Assembly (NCBI GenBank): GCA_001051155.2
Contig: JYIP02000004.1
Span: 311,576-375,575 of the forward strand
Origin: Chrysoporthe austroafricana
Lineage: Eukaryota; Ascomycota; Sordariomycetes; Diaporthales; Cryphonectriaceae
Length of the DNA: 64,000 bases
Direction of reading: 5' to 3'
Shown: positions 11,782-24,652 of the stretch, one piece after another
How the letters are laid out: every line of letters starts with the position of its first letter
Position numbering within the stretch: position 1 is the first letter of the stretch
Translations under genes and position numbers: made by a program
The notes under the pieces: model-generated
What the model saw: the letters and a program-made list of their open reading frames with translations, nothing else
Told to the model about the DNA's origin: nothing
Databases searched by the model: none

Positions 11782-13857
11782 GTAAGAGAGTTAAGAGGGT
11801 CGTGTGGCGACGTCCTGGCCGCTTGCGGCGGCGGAAGAGATGTTGGGGAAGTGCGTGTTTGGGGAGAGCGAGAGGAGGGAGAGGGGCGGGACCCTGGGAC
11901 CCTGGAGGCCATCAAAGATCAGTGGCCAGTGGCCTCCTGTGGCCAGTGCCAGGGGCCTTAGCTGCCAGGGATGCCAGGCCAGAGAGATTTTCAGGGCCCT
12001 TTCCTGGTCCCCGGGAGATTTCGTGCTCTGCAAGCCGGACCTCAACAATTGGGGATTGGGCAATGACGGACTACGCAGAGCCTGCCCAGTAGCAAAGCAC
12101 GCATGAACTCCCAGACAGGGTGGCGCCCTCCTTGACTTTCTCGTCTAGCGTGTCGCTGATGTGTTGGCAACTTGCTCTATGCTTTGTTTTCTGCTGTGGC
12201 ATGTCCTGGTTGCCCTCTCTCCTCTGCTCTCTCTCTATGTGTCTTTCTCGGTCGGTGTCAGCAAGAAACTACTTATGGTACTGAGCACCGCAATATGGTG
12301 ACGGGTGCTGTCCCAGCGCCCCGGGGACCCGCTACTGGGTACTGGGTTGGGGGGGATCTTGTTTTTTTTTTAGCGGGGGAGGGGCGGGCGAAGGGGGAGG
12401 GGGCCCGCTGCGGCCCAGCGGGAGAGCCCAGATCGATTTCGGTTGAGATTTGGACCCAGCACAAAAAACAAAATCCCAGCCAGATGTGACGGTGACGTCG
12501 CTGGAGACCCTCCAGCCCTCGATTACTTCATATCGATAACAATACCTAGGTACTCGCGGTGCTGAACGAAGAGGAGGCACGAGACATCTCTACCCGACAG
12601 CGTCCGCCCTGACAGTCCCTCGTTCTCTCTGGTGACTGCAGCAGCCTGACGACCGGTCTGAGGTCAGCCCAGGCTGTATACCATAAAGTCGCCGAGGTGG
12701 CTTTTTTTTCTTATTCTCCTGGGACGGGGCCCTATCTATCGCCTGCGCCGGCGACGCCAGCGGGGGCCGTGTGTGAGGAAGGAGCTTCTGGCGCTTCGGG
12801 CACCGAAGGTACTCGCCCGCCCTGATCCGTGCTGCTGCCAGCCTGCCCACGCCTGTCCCGCCGCTGCTGGCCCTGGCGATCCTCAGGGCCGCTGGGCCCG
12901 TCGCCAGCCTGGTGTCTCCCGAGGTGTTCCTCTCGAGGGAAGGTGGCATCCGACCAGCGCGGCCCAATGCCCGGCGCGCGCGAGGGCGGCGGGACACCGA
13001 GATGAGGTTCGAATGTTCCGCTCGGAGTTTTCAGGCCCTCTCTTCTTATCGATAGGACAATTGCCCCAATGGGGGAAGTTGCTGGTAGCTGGCCGTGCTA
13101 GCTGCTAAGCGTGCCCAGGTCGCCGGCTATACCGCCTAGCAGCATGGCCGCGCCCCCTTAGCTGCAATCAGCCGGCCCCACCATCTCACCAAAAAGGTTC
13201 CCCAACACAACGGTCCGCCCCTCTGGTTGGCCGCCTGGCACGTTGGATCTGCAGGGTCAGGGCGCGCAGGGGCGCATGTACCCAGGTACCCCCGCGCTAG
13301 GGATTCCGCTGACGCGCCTGCGAACCTGTGCGCCTGGTGATCGGCCCCTAGAGAAGGTGCTAGGGGTGCTGGAGGAGGGGGAGGAGAGGGAAAAAAAAGA
13401 TTAGATCCCTCGACGGCGGGGGGAAGAGGTGGTACCCAGTAGATCTCGGGTCGGCACCTCGATGGTTGCAAAACCCCGTCCCATGAACATGTACCGAACA
13501 CGCTAGTTAGAGTGCTGGGCAGTGGCGCCTTGAACATTCTCCGAAGGTATATCAGGTCCCCCGGCCTGTCCGTCTCTGTCGCGAAGCTGCGCTCTCTCTC
13601 ACTCCGGCTTGATTCTTCTGAATTGAATCTTCTCCCGCCCTCTCTGTCTCATCGTCCTCCTTCCTGGTCCTGAGGCCATCCATCACTGCTGCAGCACCAC
13701 CACGCCTGAGGCCCTGTCACGACCTCGACTGCAGATACTACCTCTACCTCTACCACCACCATCACCACACCACGACCAAGACAACCCCCCTTCGCCTCGT
13801 TGTCTGCTGCAGAGCCCAGCTGTGGTCTGGACACCGTGAGACATCAGAACTGAACGG

Positions 13858-14141
13858 GTAAGCCGCCCAGACCATAGTACACTTGAGATCGCAGGCTCGG
13901 TGTTGGAGCTGTCCCTGCCGCCGGCCGGGGTTGGAGATCCCGACCACTTTCGCGATGGGCCGGTGCGCGAGGGTCAGCCTTGGCCCGTCATGGTCCGTCA
14001 TGGCCCGTCATGGCCGGACTTTCCATCCCGCTGACCTTGTCTGCGGTGCGGACCTCGCACTGCGATCGACTGGCGCTGACCTGGGAGTCTGTCTAGGAAA
14101 GAGAAGACCGTACATTTCCAGCGGCTTCTCTCGCTCCGCAG
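13858..14141 (+). other. Probable intron in the 5' leader of ACC1
   Basis: A strong donor (GTAAGC at 13858) and an acceptor preceded by a pyrimidine-rich tract (TCTCGCTCCGCAG ending at 14141) bracket 284 bases in the leader. Upstream sequence from about 13560 is CT-rich, as expected near a fungal transcription start. Inferred from consensus only. Confidence 0.4.
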
Positions 14142-14490
14142 GATCACCACCGATCCTGCAGCTCCACGCATCATCCCGTGCCACACCCTCGGCCACTTTT
14201 CCGGTCCTCCTCGACGCCGCGCTTTGGCTAGCTCCGGCGTCCCCTTCGTCTTCCCCCACGACACGGACTAGCAGACCGACACGCCACCGTCCCAAGACCT
14301 CCCCCCTCCGGAATCGACACTCGGCCCTTCGGCTCCACTGGGCTCCTCTGCGACGGCATTCTCGCTCTGGCTCTGCACCATTCATGACCCGCTAGATACC
14401 CCCGACACCCCTCCTCTCCCGACAGATCTCGGAGCCTCCGCCTCCGCTCCCCTTGCTCTCTCCCCCCCCCCCCAAAACACCACCGCAGAC

Positions 14491-17400
14491 ATGACCGAGA
14501 TACTCAGCAATGGGTCCAGCGCGCCCAACGGTGCTGTCAACGGCGCATCCTCCCAACGCCGTGGCAGCTTGCTGGTTCCCCATACGAACGGCAAGGCGAC
14601 CTATGCCGAGCTGCGCAAGGTGGCCGACCACTTCATCGGCGGCAACAGGTTAGAAAATGCGCCAAACTCAAAGGTCAAGGACTTTGTCGCCGCCAACGAT
14701 GGTCACACTGTCATTTCCAACGTGAGTTCTCCCCCCTCCTCTTCCCCCTCCCCCGGCGTTCTCAGGAGCAACCAACCGAGAGGTTTGAGGAGTCGCGTGA
14801 GGAGACACAGCAGGATGCTGACCCTGGCTCGGGATGACAGGTCCTGATCGCCAACAATGGTATCGCTGCCGTCAAGGAGATCCGTTCCGTACGGAAATGG
14901 GCCTACGAGACCTTCGGCGACGAGCGCGCCATCCACTTCACCGTCATGGCCACCCCGGAAGATCTGCAGGCCAACGCAGACTACATCCGCATGGCAGACC
15001 ACTACGTCGAGGTCCCGGGCGGCACCAACAACCACAATTACGCCAACGTGGAGCTGATCGTGGATGTGGCCGAGCGGATGAACGTCCATGCCGTGTGGGC
15101 AGGCTGGTAAGTGGTGCGAGAGAGGCACAGGACAACCCTCATGGCTGCTGGGCAGACAAGGCGAAGACAGTGGGCTGACTTGAGCTGCGAACAGGGGCCA
15201 CGCCTCCGAGAACCCGAAGCTGCCAGAATCCCTCGCCGCGTCCCCCAAGAAGATCGTCTTTATCGGACCCCCCGGCTCCGCCATGCGCTCCCTTGGTGAC
15301 AAGATCTCCTCGACCATCGTTGCACAACACGCCGAGGTGCCTTGTATACCGTGGTCGGGTACCGGCGTCGACGAGGTCGCTATCGACGACAACGGCATCG
15401 TGACCGTGTCTGATGACGTGTACATGAAGGGCTGCGTCCAGTCGTGGCAGGAGGGTCTGGAGAAGGCGCGGGAGATCGGCTTCCCCGTCATGATCAAGGC
15501 CTCCGAGGGTGGCGGCGGCAAGGGTATCCGGAAGGCCATGAGCGAGGAGGGCTTCGAGCAGCTGTACAAGGCGGCCGCCAGCGAGATCCCCGGCTCGCCC
15601 ATCTTCATCATGAAGCTTGCCAGCAGCGCCCGCCACCTGGAGGTCCAGCTTCTCGCCGACCAGTACGGCAACAACATCTCCCTCTTCGGCAGAGATTGCT
15701 CCGTGCAGAGACGCCACCAGAAGATCATCGAGGAGGCCCCCGTCACCATCGCCAAGGCCGACACCTTCAGGAAGATGGAGGAAGCCGCCGTGAGGCTTGG
15801 TCGTCTTGTCGGCTACGTCTCCGCCGGTACCGTCGAATACCTGTACTCGCACCACGACGACAAGTTCTACTTCCTCGAGCTGAACCCCCGTCTCCAGGTC
15901 GAGCATCCGACCACCGAGATGGTCAGCGGTGTCAACCTGCCTGCTGCCCAGCTTCAGATTGCCATGGGTCTGCCGCTGCACCGCATCCGCGACATTCGCC
16001 TGCTGTACGGTGTCGACCCCAAGGCGGCCACCGAGATCGACTTCGAGTTCAAGAACGAGGGCAGCGCCGAGGCCCAGCGGAGGCCCACCCCTAAGGGCCA
16101 CACCACCGCCTGCCGTATCACCTCGGAAGATCCCGGTGAGGGCTTCAAGCCCTCCAACGGTGTCATGCACGACCTGAACTTCAGGAGTAGCTCCAACGTC
16201 TGGGGTTACTTCTCCGTCAGTACGGGTTCCGGTATCCACAGTTTCTCCGACTCTCAATTCGGTCACATCTTCGCGTACGGCGAGAACCGACAGGCATCGC
16301 GGAAGCACATGGTTGTCGCCCTGAAGGAGCTGAGCATCCGTGGTGACTTCCGCACCACCGTCGAGTACCTCATCAAGCTCCTGGAGACGGAGGCCTTCGA
16401 GGACAACACCATCACCACCGGCTGGCTGGACGAGCTGATCACGAACAAGCTCACCGCCGAGCGCCCGGACCCCACGCTCGCTGTCGTTTGCGGTGCCGTC
16501 ACCAAGGCCCACATTGCGAGCGAGGAGTGCTTCGCCGACTACAAGGCGGGTCTGAACAAGGGCCAGGTTCCCTCCAAGGACATTCTCAAGACGGTCTTCC
16601 CCATTGAGTTCATCTACGAGGGCTTCCGCTACAAGTTCACCGTCACGCGGTCGAGCTTGGATAGCTACCACCTCTTCATCAACGGCTCCAAGTGCTCCGT
16701 CGGCGTCCGTGCCCTTAGCGACGGTGGTCTGCTCATCCTGCTCGATGGGCGCAGTCACAGCATCTACTGGAAGGAGGAGGTCGGCGCCACCCGTGTGTCC
16801 GTCGACAGCAAGACGTGTCTGCTCGAGCAGGAGAACGACCCCACCCAGCTCCGCACGCCCTCCCCCGGAAAGCTCGTCTCCTACTCGGTCGAGAACGGCG
16901 AGCACGTGAAGGCCGGCCAGATCTTCGCCGAGGTTGAGGTCATGAAGATGTACATGCCCCTGATCGCGCAGGAGGACGGTGTCGTCCAGCTCATCAAGCA
17001 GCCCGGTGCCACCATTGAGGCGGGCGACATTCTGGGCATCCTGGTCCTGGATGACCCCAGCCGTGTCAAGCAGGCCCAGCCCTTCCTTGGCCAGCTTCCG
17101 GAGTTCGGCCCCCCGATGGTGATTGGTGACAAGGCTTCTCAGCGGTTCTCAAAGCTCTACGGCACTCTTGTCAACATCCTTGAGGGTTTCGACAATACTG
17201 TTGTCATGACCCAGACGCTGAAGGAGCTCGTGGAGGTGCTGCGCGACCCAGAACTGCCGTTTAGCGAATGGGCTGCTCAGTTCTCGGCCCTCCACAGCCG
17301 TATGCCACAAAAGCTGGATGCCCAGTTCGCCCAGCTGGTCGAGCGGGCTAGGGCACGCGGCAGCGAGTTCCCTGCCAAGCCGCTGCTCCGTGCCTTCCAG

Positions 17401-20400
17401 AAGTTCCTTGACGACAACGTTGCGCCCAATGATCAGGCCACCCTCAAGCAGACCTTGGAACCCCTGACGGCCACTCTGGACTTGTACAGCGAGGGCCAGA
17501 AGGTCCGCGAGCTGAAGGTCATCTCCAGCCTGCTCGAGAGATATGCTGAGGTCGAGCGTTACTTCTCTGGACAGAAGCTGCAGGACGAGGAAATCATTCT
17601 GGCTCTTCGTGATGCCAACAAGGAAGATGTGACCAAAGTCGTCCAGACGGTGCTCTCTCATAGCCGTGTCAGCGCCAAGAACAATCTGGTCGTTGCCCTG
17701 CTGGAGGAGTACCGCCCCAACAAGCCCAATACCGGCAACGTTGGCAAGTACCTCCGGCCTGTGCTGAGGCAGCTCGCAGACCTCGAGTCGCGCCAGACAG
17801 CGAAGGTGTCTCTGAAGGCTCGTGAGATCCTCATCCAGTGCGCCCTGCCATCGCTGGAAGAGCGCAAGGCACAGATGGAGCACATCCTGCGCTCGTCGGT
17901 TGTCGAGTCGAGGTACGGTGAGGCTGGTCTGGACCACCGTAACCCTAGCCTGAGTGTCCTCAAGGAGATTGTTGACTCCAAGTACACCGTCTTTGACGTG
18001 CTTCCACAATTCTTCGCTCACGCGGATCCTTGGGTCGGTCTCGCCGCATTGGAGGTGTACGTTCGTCGTGCCTACCGTGCGTATATCCTCCGGCAGATTG
18101 AGTATCACGGCGATGAGTCGGACAACCCAGCCTTTGTGTCTTGGGACTTCCAGCTTAGGAAGATTGGGCAATCCGAATTCGGTCTACCGATTGAGACCGC
18201 TGCGCCCTCGTCGCCCGCGACACCAGCAACGCCGATGACCCCCATTCAGGGAGACTACGGTTTCCACCGCATCCACTCTATCAGCGACATGTCCTACTTG
18301 ACTCGGAAGACCGAGGACGAACCTGTTCGCCGTGGTGTTATCATCCCCTGCAAGTACCTCGACGACGTCGATGAGCTCCTGTCCAAGGCTTTGGACACCC
18401 TGCCTCTCTTCCAGAAGAAGAACTCTCTCATCGCAAACCTCGAGGGCAAGCGCAAGCCCACACGCCACGATACGCAGGAAGAACTGTCCAATGTGGTCAA
18501 CCTTGCTATCTATGACCCTGAGAGTAGCGACGATATGGACATTCTCCCTCGCATCCGAGACATTATGGACCAGTTCAAGGGTGAGCTCCACTCGCGCGGT
18601 GTCCGCCGCGTCACATTCATCTGCGGTCGTCCCGACGGTTCGTACCCCGGATACTACACGTTCCGTGGCCCGACGTACGAGGAAGACGACAGCATCCGAC
18701 ACACCGAGCCGGCCCTCGCCTTCCAGCTGGAGCTGAACCGCCTGTCCAAGTTCAAGATCAAGCCCGTCTTCACCGAGAACAAGAACATCCACGTGTACGA
18801 GGCTGCTGCCAAGGAAAACGAGGCTGACAAGCGCTACTTTACGCGCGCTGTCATCCGTCCTGGCAGGCTCCGTGACGAGATCCCCACCGCTGAGTATTTG
18901 ATCTCTGAAGCTGACCGTGTCGTCAACGATATCTTCGACGCTCTTGAGATCATTGGCAACAACAACTCCGACTTGAACCATCTTTTCATCAACTTCACGC
19001 CCGTCTTCCAGCTTCAGCCCCGTGAGGTCGAGTACTCGCTGCAAGGCTTCCTTGACCGGTTCGGGCCCAGAGGATGGCGCCTCCGTGTTGCCCAGGTCGA
19101 GATCCGCATTATCTGCACGGACCCGACCACCGGCACTCCTTACCCTCTGCGTGTCATCATCACCAACACTTCCGGATTTGTCGTGCAGGTCGAGGTCTAC
19201 GCCGAGCGCAAGTCCGAGAAGGGAGAGTGGGTCTTCCACTCTCTCGGCGGCACTACCAAGATTGGCGCCATGCACCTGCTGCCTGTCTCAACGCCGTACC
19301 CGGCCAAGAACCACTTGCAGCCCAAGCGGTACAAGGCTCACTTGATGGGTACACAGTACGTGTACGACTTCCCCGAGCTGTTCCGTCAGGCTATTCAGAA
19401 CTCGTGGACCGAGGCTGTCAAGGTCACGCCGGCTCTCGCCGAGAAGCAGCCCCCCGTTGGCGAGTGCATCGACTTTACCGAGCTCGTCCTCGATGATGCC
19501 GACAAGTTGGCCGAGGTGTCCCGCGAGCCAGGCACCAACACCTGCGGTATGGTCGGCTGGCTTATCAACGCCCGCACGCCCGAGTACCCTCGTGGCCGCA
19601 AGTTTGTGCTCATCGCCAACGACATCACTTACCAGATCGGCTCTTTCGGTCCCAAGGAGGACCACTACTTCAACAAGTGCACCGAACTGGCTCGCAAGCT
19701 TGGCATTCCTCGCATCTACCTCTCTGCCAACTCTGGCGCACGTCTGGGCGTTGCGACCGAGCTCATGCCGCACTTCAAGGTCGCCTTCAACGATCCCGAG
19801 AAGCAGGAGGCTGGTTTCAAGTACCTGTACCTCGATGGCGAGACGAAGAAGCGATTTGAGAACTCCGTCATCACCGAGGAGGTTGTCGAGGATGGCGAGA
19901 AGAGGCACAAGATCGTCACAATCGTTGGTCAAGAGGATGGCCTCGGTGTAGAATGTCTGCGTGGCTCTGGTCTCATTGCCGGTGCTACCAGCCGTGCCTA
20001 TAACGACATCTTCACTTGCACACTCGTCACGTGTCGCTCCGTTGGTAAGTTTTCCCTAGGAATGGTAAGCGTTGCTTCACTTAGGTTGCTAACCAATAAT
20101 AGGTATCGGTGCCTACCTTGTTCGCCTAGGCCAACGTGCTGTCCAGGTTGAGGGCCAGCCTATCATCCTCACCGGTGCTCCTGCCCTCAACAACCTGCTG
20201 GGTCGCGAGGTCTACACCTCCAACCTGCAACTTGGTGGCACCCAGATCATGTACCGCAACGGTGTGTCCCACATGACCGCTGATGACGACATGGCCGGTA
20301 TCTCCAAGATTGTTCAGTGGATGTCCTTCGTGCCCGACAAGCGCAACAACCCTGTGCCCATTGCCCCTAGTGCCGACACCTGGGACCGCGATGTTGTCTT

Positions 20401-21631
20401 CACACCGGCGCCTCGCGTGCCCCATGACGTGCGGTGGATGATTGCCGGCAAGCAGGATGGCGATGACTTCCAGCCTGGTCTGTTCGACAAGGACTCCTTC
20501 GTCGAAACTCTTGGCGGCTGGGCCAGGACTGTCGTCGTCGGCCGCGCTCGCCTCGGTGGTATCCCCATGGGTGTCATCGCAGTAGAGACCCGATCTGTTG
20601 AGAATGTCACCCCTGCCGACCCTGCCAACCCAGACTCGATCGAGCAGGTCAGCCAGGAGGCCGGTGGTGTATGGTACCCCAACTCTGCTTTCAAGACGGC
20701 TCAGGCTATCAACGACTTCAACTATGGTGAGCAGCTGCCTCTGATGATTCTTGCCAATTGGCGTGGCTTCTCCGGTGGTCAGCGCGATATGTACAACGAG
20801 GTGCTCAAGTACGGTTCATTCATCGTCGACGCCCTCGTCAAGTACGAGCAGCCTATCTTCGTCTACATTCCCCCCTACGGTGAGCTCCGTGGAGGATCTT
20901 GGGTCGTCGTCGACCCTACTATCAACCCTACCGTCATGGAGATGTACGCCGACGTGGAGGCCCGTGGTGGTGTCCTGGAGCCCGAGGGTATTATCGGTAT
21001 CAAGTACCGCAAGGACAAGCAGCTCGCAACCATGGCGCGCAACGACCCGACCTACGCCTCCCTTAAGAAGGCACTGGCCACCGCCCAGTCCAGCGGGGCA
21101 CCCAAGGAGGAGATTGATGCCATATCTACCAAGATCGCCGACCGCGAGGAACAGCTCTTGCCCATCTACACCCAGATCAGCCTGCAGTTTGCCGACCTGC
21201 ACGACCGGTCTGGACGTATGAAGGCCAAGGGCGTGATCCGCGATCAGCTCGAGTGGCGCGACTCCCGCCGCTACTTCTACTGGCGTGTGCGCAGGCGTCT
21301 CAACGAGGAGTACATCCTCCGCCGCATGGCCGCCACTGTGGCGTCTGTCGCGGCCAAGGACCCGGCCGCCCTCCGCAGCCGGCACCTCGCCCTGCTCAAG
21401 GCCTGGAGCGGCGTCGCGAACTTCGACAAGCAGGACCGCGAGGTGGCCCTGTGGTACGAAGAACACCGCCAGGTGGTCAACGAGAAGGTGGCCGCCATGA
21501 AGACGGAGGCGACGCGCTCGCACATCGCCGAGCTGCTGGTCGACAAGAATGCGTTCGAGGGCGTGCGCGCCGCGCTGTCGAACCTCCCTGTCGCGGAGAA
21601 GGAGGCGCTGCTGAAACAGCTCTCATCCTAA
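14491..21631 (+). CDS. ACC1: Acetyl-CoA carboxylase, multidomain cytosolic type
   Basis: Exons 14491-14721, 14841-15106, 15195-20044, 20103-21631; 2291 residues, the usual length for the fungal enzyme. It carboxylates acetyl-CoA to malonyl-CoA, the first committed step of fatty-acid synthesis. Domain order: biotin carboxylase with the ATP-grasp glycine loop GGGGKG (residues 271-276); biotin carboxyl carrier with [10 protein letters not shown], biotinyl Lys750; central regulatory region; then carboxyltransferase N- and C-halves ([20 protein letters not shown] near 1630; [18 protein letters not shown] in the last exon). [10 protein letters not shown] in the centre matches a Snf1/AMPK site (hydrophobic at -5, Arg at -3, Ser1194, hydrophobic at +4), equivalent to the inhibitory site of yeast Acc1. 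Third-position GC bias is strong, suggesting high expression. Identity is secure; the first intron and ATG are consensus-based. Confidence 0.98.
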
Positions 21632-22092
21632 TGGAGACAACATCTGGGATTGAAATCATTAGACCTAAAAGGGGGGTGGGGTTGGTGATATACGAATATA
21701 TTCATAAATGGGGTTTATACAAAGGACTCGTCATAAAGAAAGTGTACAGTTATACAGAGTTGCGTGGTATTACTAGCATTTGTCTACTTTGCTTTTCTTT
21801 CCTCTCCTTCGCATGTTCTCGTTCTGGCTATGGCGTTAGATTCGTATAGGGAATGAGTTTCCGTCTTCTTGGTCCTGGGAAATTTCATGGGTTGGTTGTC
21901 ATCTTTTTTAGTCATCCCTACTGTGAAGAATAAAGTACGTACAACGTCTGTGTTCGGGCCGGGTGGTCGCCACCATCGTCTAGCCTTCCTGCATGTGTCT
22001 TTAGAGAAAAGGGTTTCCCGTGTCAGACGAGAACGAAGAATGATTGTTAGGACAAACTACTTGCTGCCCCGAATTCCGTCTTAGAGGTGTAT

Positions 22093-22119
22093 GTGAGTGA
22101 GTGGGTGGGTGGGTGAGTG
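22093..22119. repeat. GTGA/GTGG tetranucleotide repeat, first of two related blocks
   Basis: Tandem GTGA then GTGG units. A shorter related block is present at 22482-22499, about 390 bases downstream in the same orientation. Confidence 0.85.
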
Positions 22120-22613
22120 TTGTTAATGCTGCGCTCGCTCGGCTTGTGTGCCATGGCTCTACGCTGCCCCGCCCGCCCGTGGCTGTCGAGATCTGGGTAA
22201 GTGGAGAGTCCATGATCCGACAAAGCAGAATCACGCTCTATCATGGCAGAGGAGGGATTGGGTGCGCGGGCATCGACAAGTCTGATGGTAGAAGGGTGGG
22301 CGCCGGTGCGGCCAGACAACCGGGGGGTAGGGGGAGAGGACGCGCGGACAGGAGTAGACGGACGGACACGCGGGTGAGCGAGCAGAAGCGACGGCGTAGG
22401 ATGCTACTGTACCGGTAGAGAGGCGAGAGGAGGTTGCAGAAGACGAACAGGCGAGGCAGGGAGTGCTGGCATGCATGTGCAGTGAGTGAGTGGGTGGGAG
22501 GCTCTGGGGTCTGGGTTCACGATGAGGTCGGACCGGCGGCAGAAGGAAGGTTGGAGGGTATTGCAGCAAGAGGTCAGTTCCATCCAAAGGGTGTCAAGTC
22601 TGCGTTGGCCAAG

Positions 22614-22645
22614 CATTCATTCATAGGGTCATTCATTCATAGGGT
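22614..22645. repeat. Perfect 16-bp tandem duplication
   Basis: The unit CATTCATTCATAGGGT occurs twice head to tail without a mismatch. Likely replication slippage in non-coding DNA. Confidence 0.95.
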
Positions 22646-23085
22646 CACGAGAGTACATGTCAATCACTACTCCGTCTACGTCTGGACAGAGAGGCACCAC
22701 GACAAAAGCGGTGTATTTTGTTAAGCACAGGGTATCTATGGTACAACCGCCAACGCCATTCCTCGCTTCCCTGGGTATCTCATAAAGACCAAACCAACGA
22801 CAGGTCATGAGCATCGCTACTCGTCGAATCGTGCCAAATGAAGATGGAAAAAGAAGACAAAAGAAAACCTCGTGTAGCGTGTGATCCACACCCACAGCCC
22901 CTTGTCGGTCGAGCTATCGGATCCGCGTGATGTTCATGGGGGCCATTGCAACCTCATCACGTGTAGTTGATAATTCCTTGAGTGAGAACCGGCGGCACTT
23001 TTGGTCGTCCTCGCCCGGCGTGTCGCTGTCTCTCCTCGAGGTATGATCCTTCACCCTCTGCTGCTTCTCCTCACGCAGCTTCGCC

Positions 23086-24643
23086 TCAGTTGCGCCGCTG
23101 CTGCTCTTCGGCGATTTTCTTCTTGTCTATCTTCGCGTCCTGGGCTAGCTTGGGCTTGAGTCGCTTTCGCTCCTGCTCCAGCTCTCTGCGGTAGGTGCGT
23201 AGACGACCATCATCAAGGGTCCGGACTTGGTCTTGACAACTGGCGCAGTGCGAGAGAAGATCGTAGAAGTACAGGTGCCTCATCTGGTAGACGTCGTGGC
23301 CGACACGTGCCTTGAAGATTTCCAGTAGCTGATCCAAAGTATAACCCGCGGGATTGTTCATGAGGACCTCTCTAATCTCTTAGATCTAGACGGGAAGACG
23401 GTGGGCGATGTCTCGGAGGGCCCCGGCTAGGGTCGAGGGGTCAATGGGCTTACTACCGGACTCGTGACCATCCGCCATCTCAAGAAGGGTATTGAAGATG
23501 TGCTCGTGCATGGCCTCAACCCGCAGCTTGAAAGTTCCGTGCTCTCCGAGGGTGATACGCTGCATGCCTCCCCTCACGATCATATCATCCTTCGTGAAGT
23601 GCAGCACTCCAGGCCACAAACTCTGCATGTCTTTGTAGACCCCCTGGCGCCGTTGGTACTGGACCCACACATAGTCCATCTTGTCCTCCTGAACCATCAC
23701 CACCGGGCCAGGGCACGCCCCATCCACGTACAGCATTAACTGTAGGTGCATAGGAGGTCTCTGCCGGAGGCCCCACTCGTAGAGAGCAACCGCACCTCGC
23801 TCATAGAACTGCGGGAACTGGTCGGTGGTGGGTACCAGCGTGTGTCTGCTGTAGGCGGCCTGGACATTCGTGTCGGTGGCCAGCGACTCTAGCCCGCGGA
23901 TCTCGGGGGGGGTCCTGAATAGAGATCTGAAGCTCGTAGCTGCTATGGATGGCAGCCATCAGATTCTCAATGCCCGACTTGTCGTTCATGCCGGACATGT
24001 GGCCGTGAGGAAACTTCGTGGTGTAGACCAGAGCAGCGAGCTCGGCGACAGAAATCGTCGCATGGTCAGTAACGGCAGCTGGCCGGGCCTGCGCAGCACG
24101 TGGGTTGTTTTCAAGGTTACCATTCTTGGAGGTGCCTGGATCACCTTGAAAGAAGTCCTTGTATTTGGCGACGACGGTCATAGCGATGCAGCAGCAGGCC
24201 AACCCGGTGGGTGAGCTGCCCTCCAAGGATGCGGCGAGGTTGCCGCTGTTGACGTAGTTGAGGGCAACAAAGTGAACTGACTCGTGGATCATGCCAATGT
24301 GCTTTGCCCAATGCACTCGCTGATTGTTGTGGTTGCTGATCAGGCACTCTACCACCTTCTCTTTGACGGTCGACCATCTCAACTCCGTTCCCTCCAAGTC
24401 GTCCATGGCGGACTTGAAGACCTTCAATACCTGCTCGATGCGCTTGATGACTGGCAAATTCGAATTGGCGATCGTCCCGTCTGGGGCGACAGCATCGAAG
24501 GCGAGAACAAATTCATGAACATTGTTGGCAGTGCTGAGACTGGGCAGACCCATGCCAGTGTCGAACCTGAAGGGCAAGAAGGAGAAGAGGTGCTGAACCT
24601 GATCGAAGGTTGCGATCGCTTGAGGGTAGTTGGTTTGAGCCAT
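23086..24643 (-). CDS. Uncharacterised protein, frame broken in a C8 run
   Basis: The reading starts at the ATG at 24643 (MAQTNYPQAIATFDQ) and continues well to 23912-23905, where a run of eight C (minus strand) shifts the frame. With one C fewer it passes directly into a second long frame (PPEIRGLESLATDTNVQ onward). An 84-nt intron with a GTAAGC donor and AGAG acceptor (23453-23370) then removes two in-frame stops and joins a lysine/arginine-rich C-terminus ending EEQQRRN. That makes 490 residues from exons 24643-23454 and 23369-23086. I recognise no domain; there is no signal peptide or membrane segment. The middle is Cys/His-containing (HDVYQMRHLYF, CASCQDQ). The clean join on both sides of the C-run favours a sequencing error, but a recent loss-of-function change fits too. 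Confidence 0.6.
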
Positions 24644-24652
24644 CTTAATGAC

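Larger units (their letters stand above)
9603..14490. other. Long gene-free stretch upstream of ACC1
   Basis: Nearly 4.9 kb with no recognisable protein. From about 10.5 kb it becomes strongly GC-rich with microsatellites and many open but low-complexity frames on both strands (Arg/Pro/Ala-rich, unlike real proteins). The last kilobase is pyrimidine-rich and probably holds the ACC1 transcription start and leader. A homopolymer block (A-run then G9) lies near 10250-10272. A non-coding transcript or distant regulatory sites are possible but not shown. Confidence 0.5.
21632..23085. other. Intergenic region between ACC1 and an uncharacterised gene, with simple repeats
   Basis: It contains the ACC1 3' end and simple sequence but no credible gene. 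Two related GTGAGTGAGTGGGTGGG-type blocks lie at 22093-22119 and 22482-22499, and a perfect 16-bp tandem duplication at 22614-22645. Confidence 0.55.

Noticed and set aside
15139..16905. 588-codon open frame antisense to ACC1
   Set aside because: It runs opposite conserved biotin carboxylase sequence; long antisense frames are expected from strong GC bias at third codon positions.
18184..19275. 363-codon open frame antisense to ACC1
   Set aside because: Same shadow effect; composition mirrors the ACC1 codons and no family resemblance is seen.
23370..23388. Two in-frame stops (TAG, TAA) read as evidence for a pseudogene
   Set aside because: Both fall inside an 84-nt intron with a good GTAAGC donor (23370-23453), so they need not interrupt the protein.
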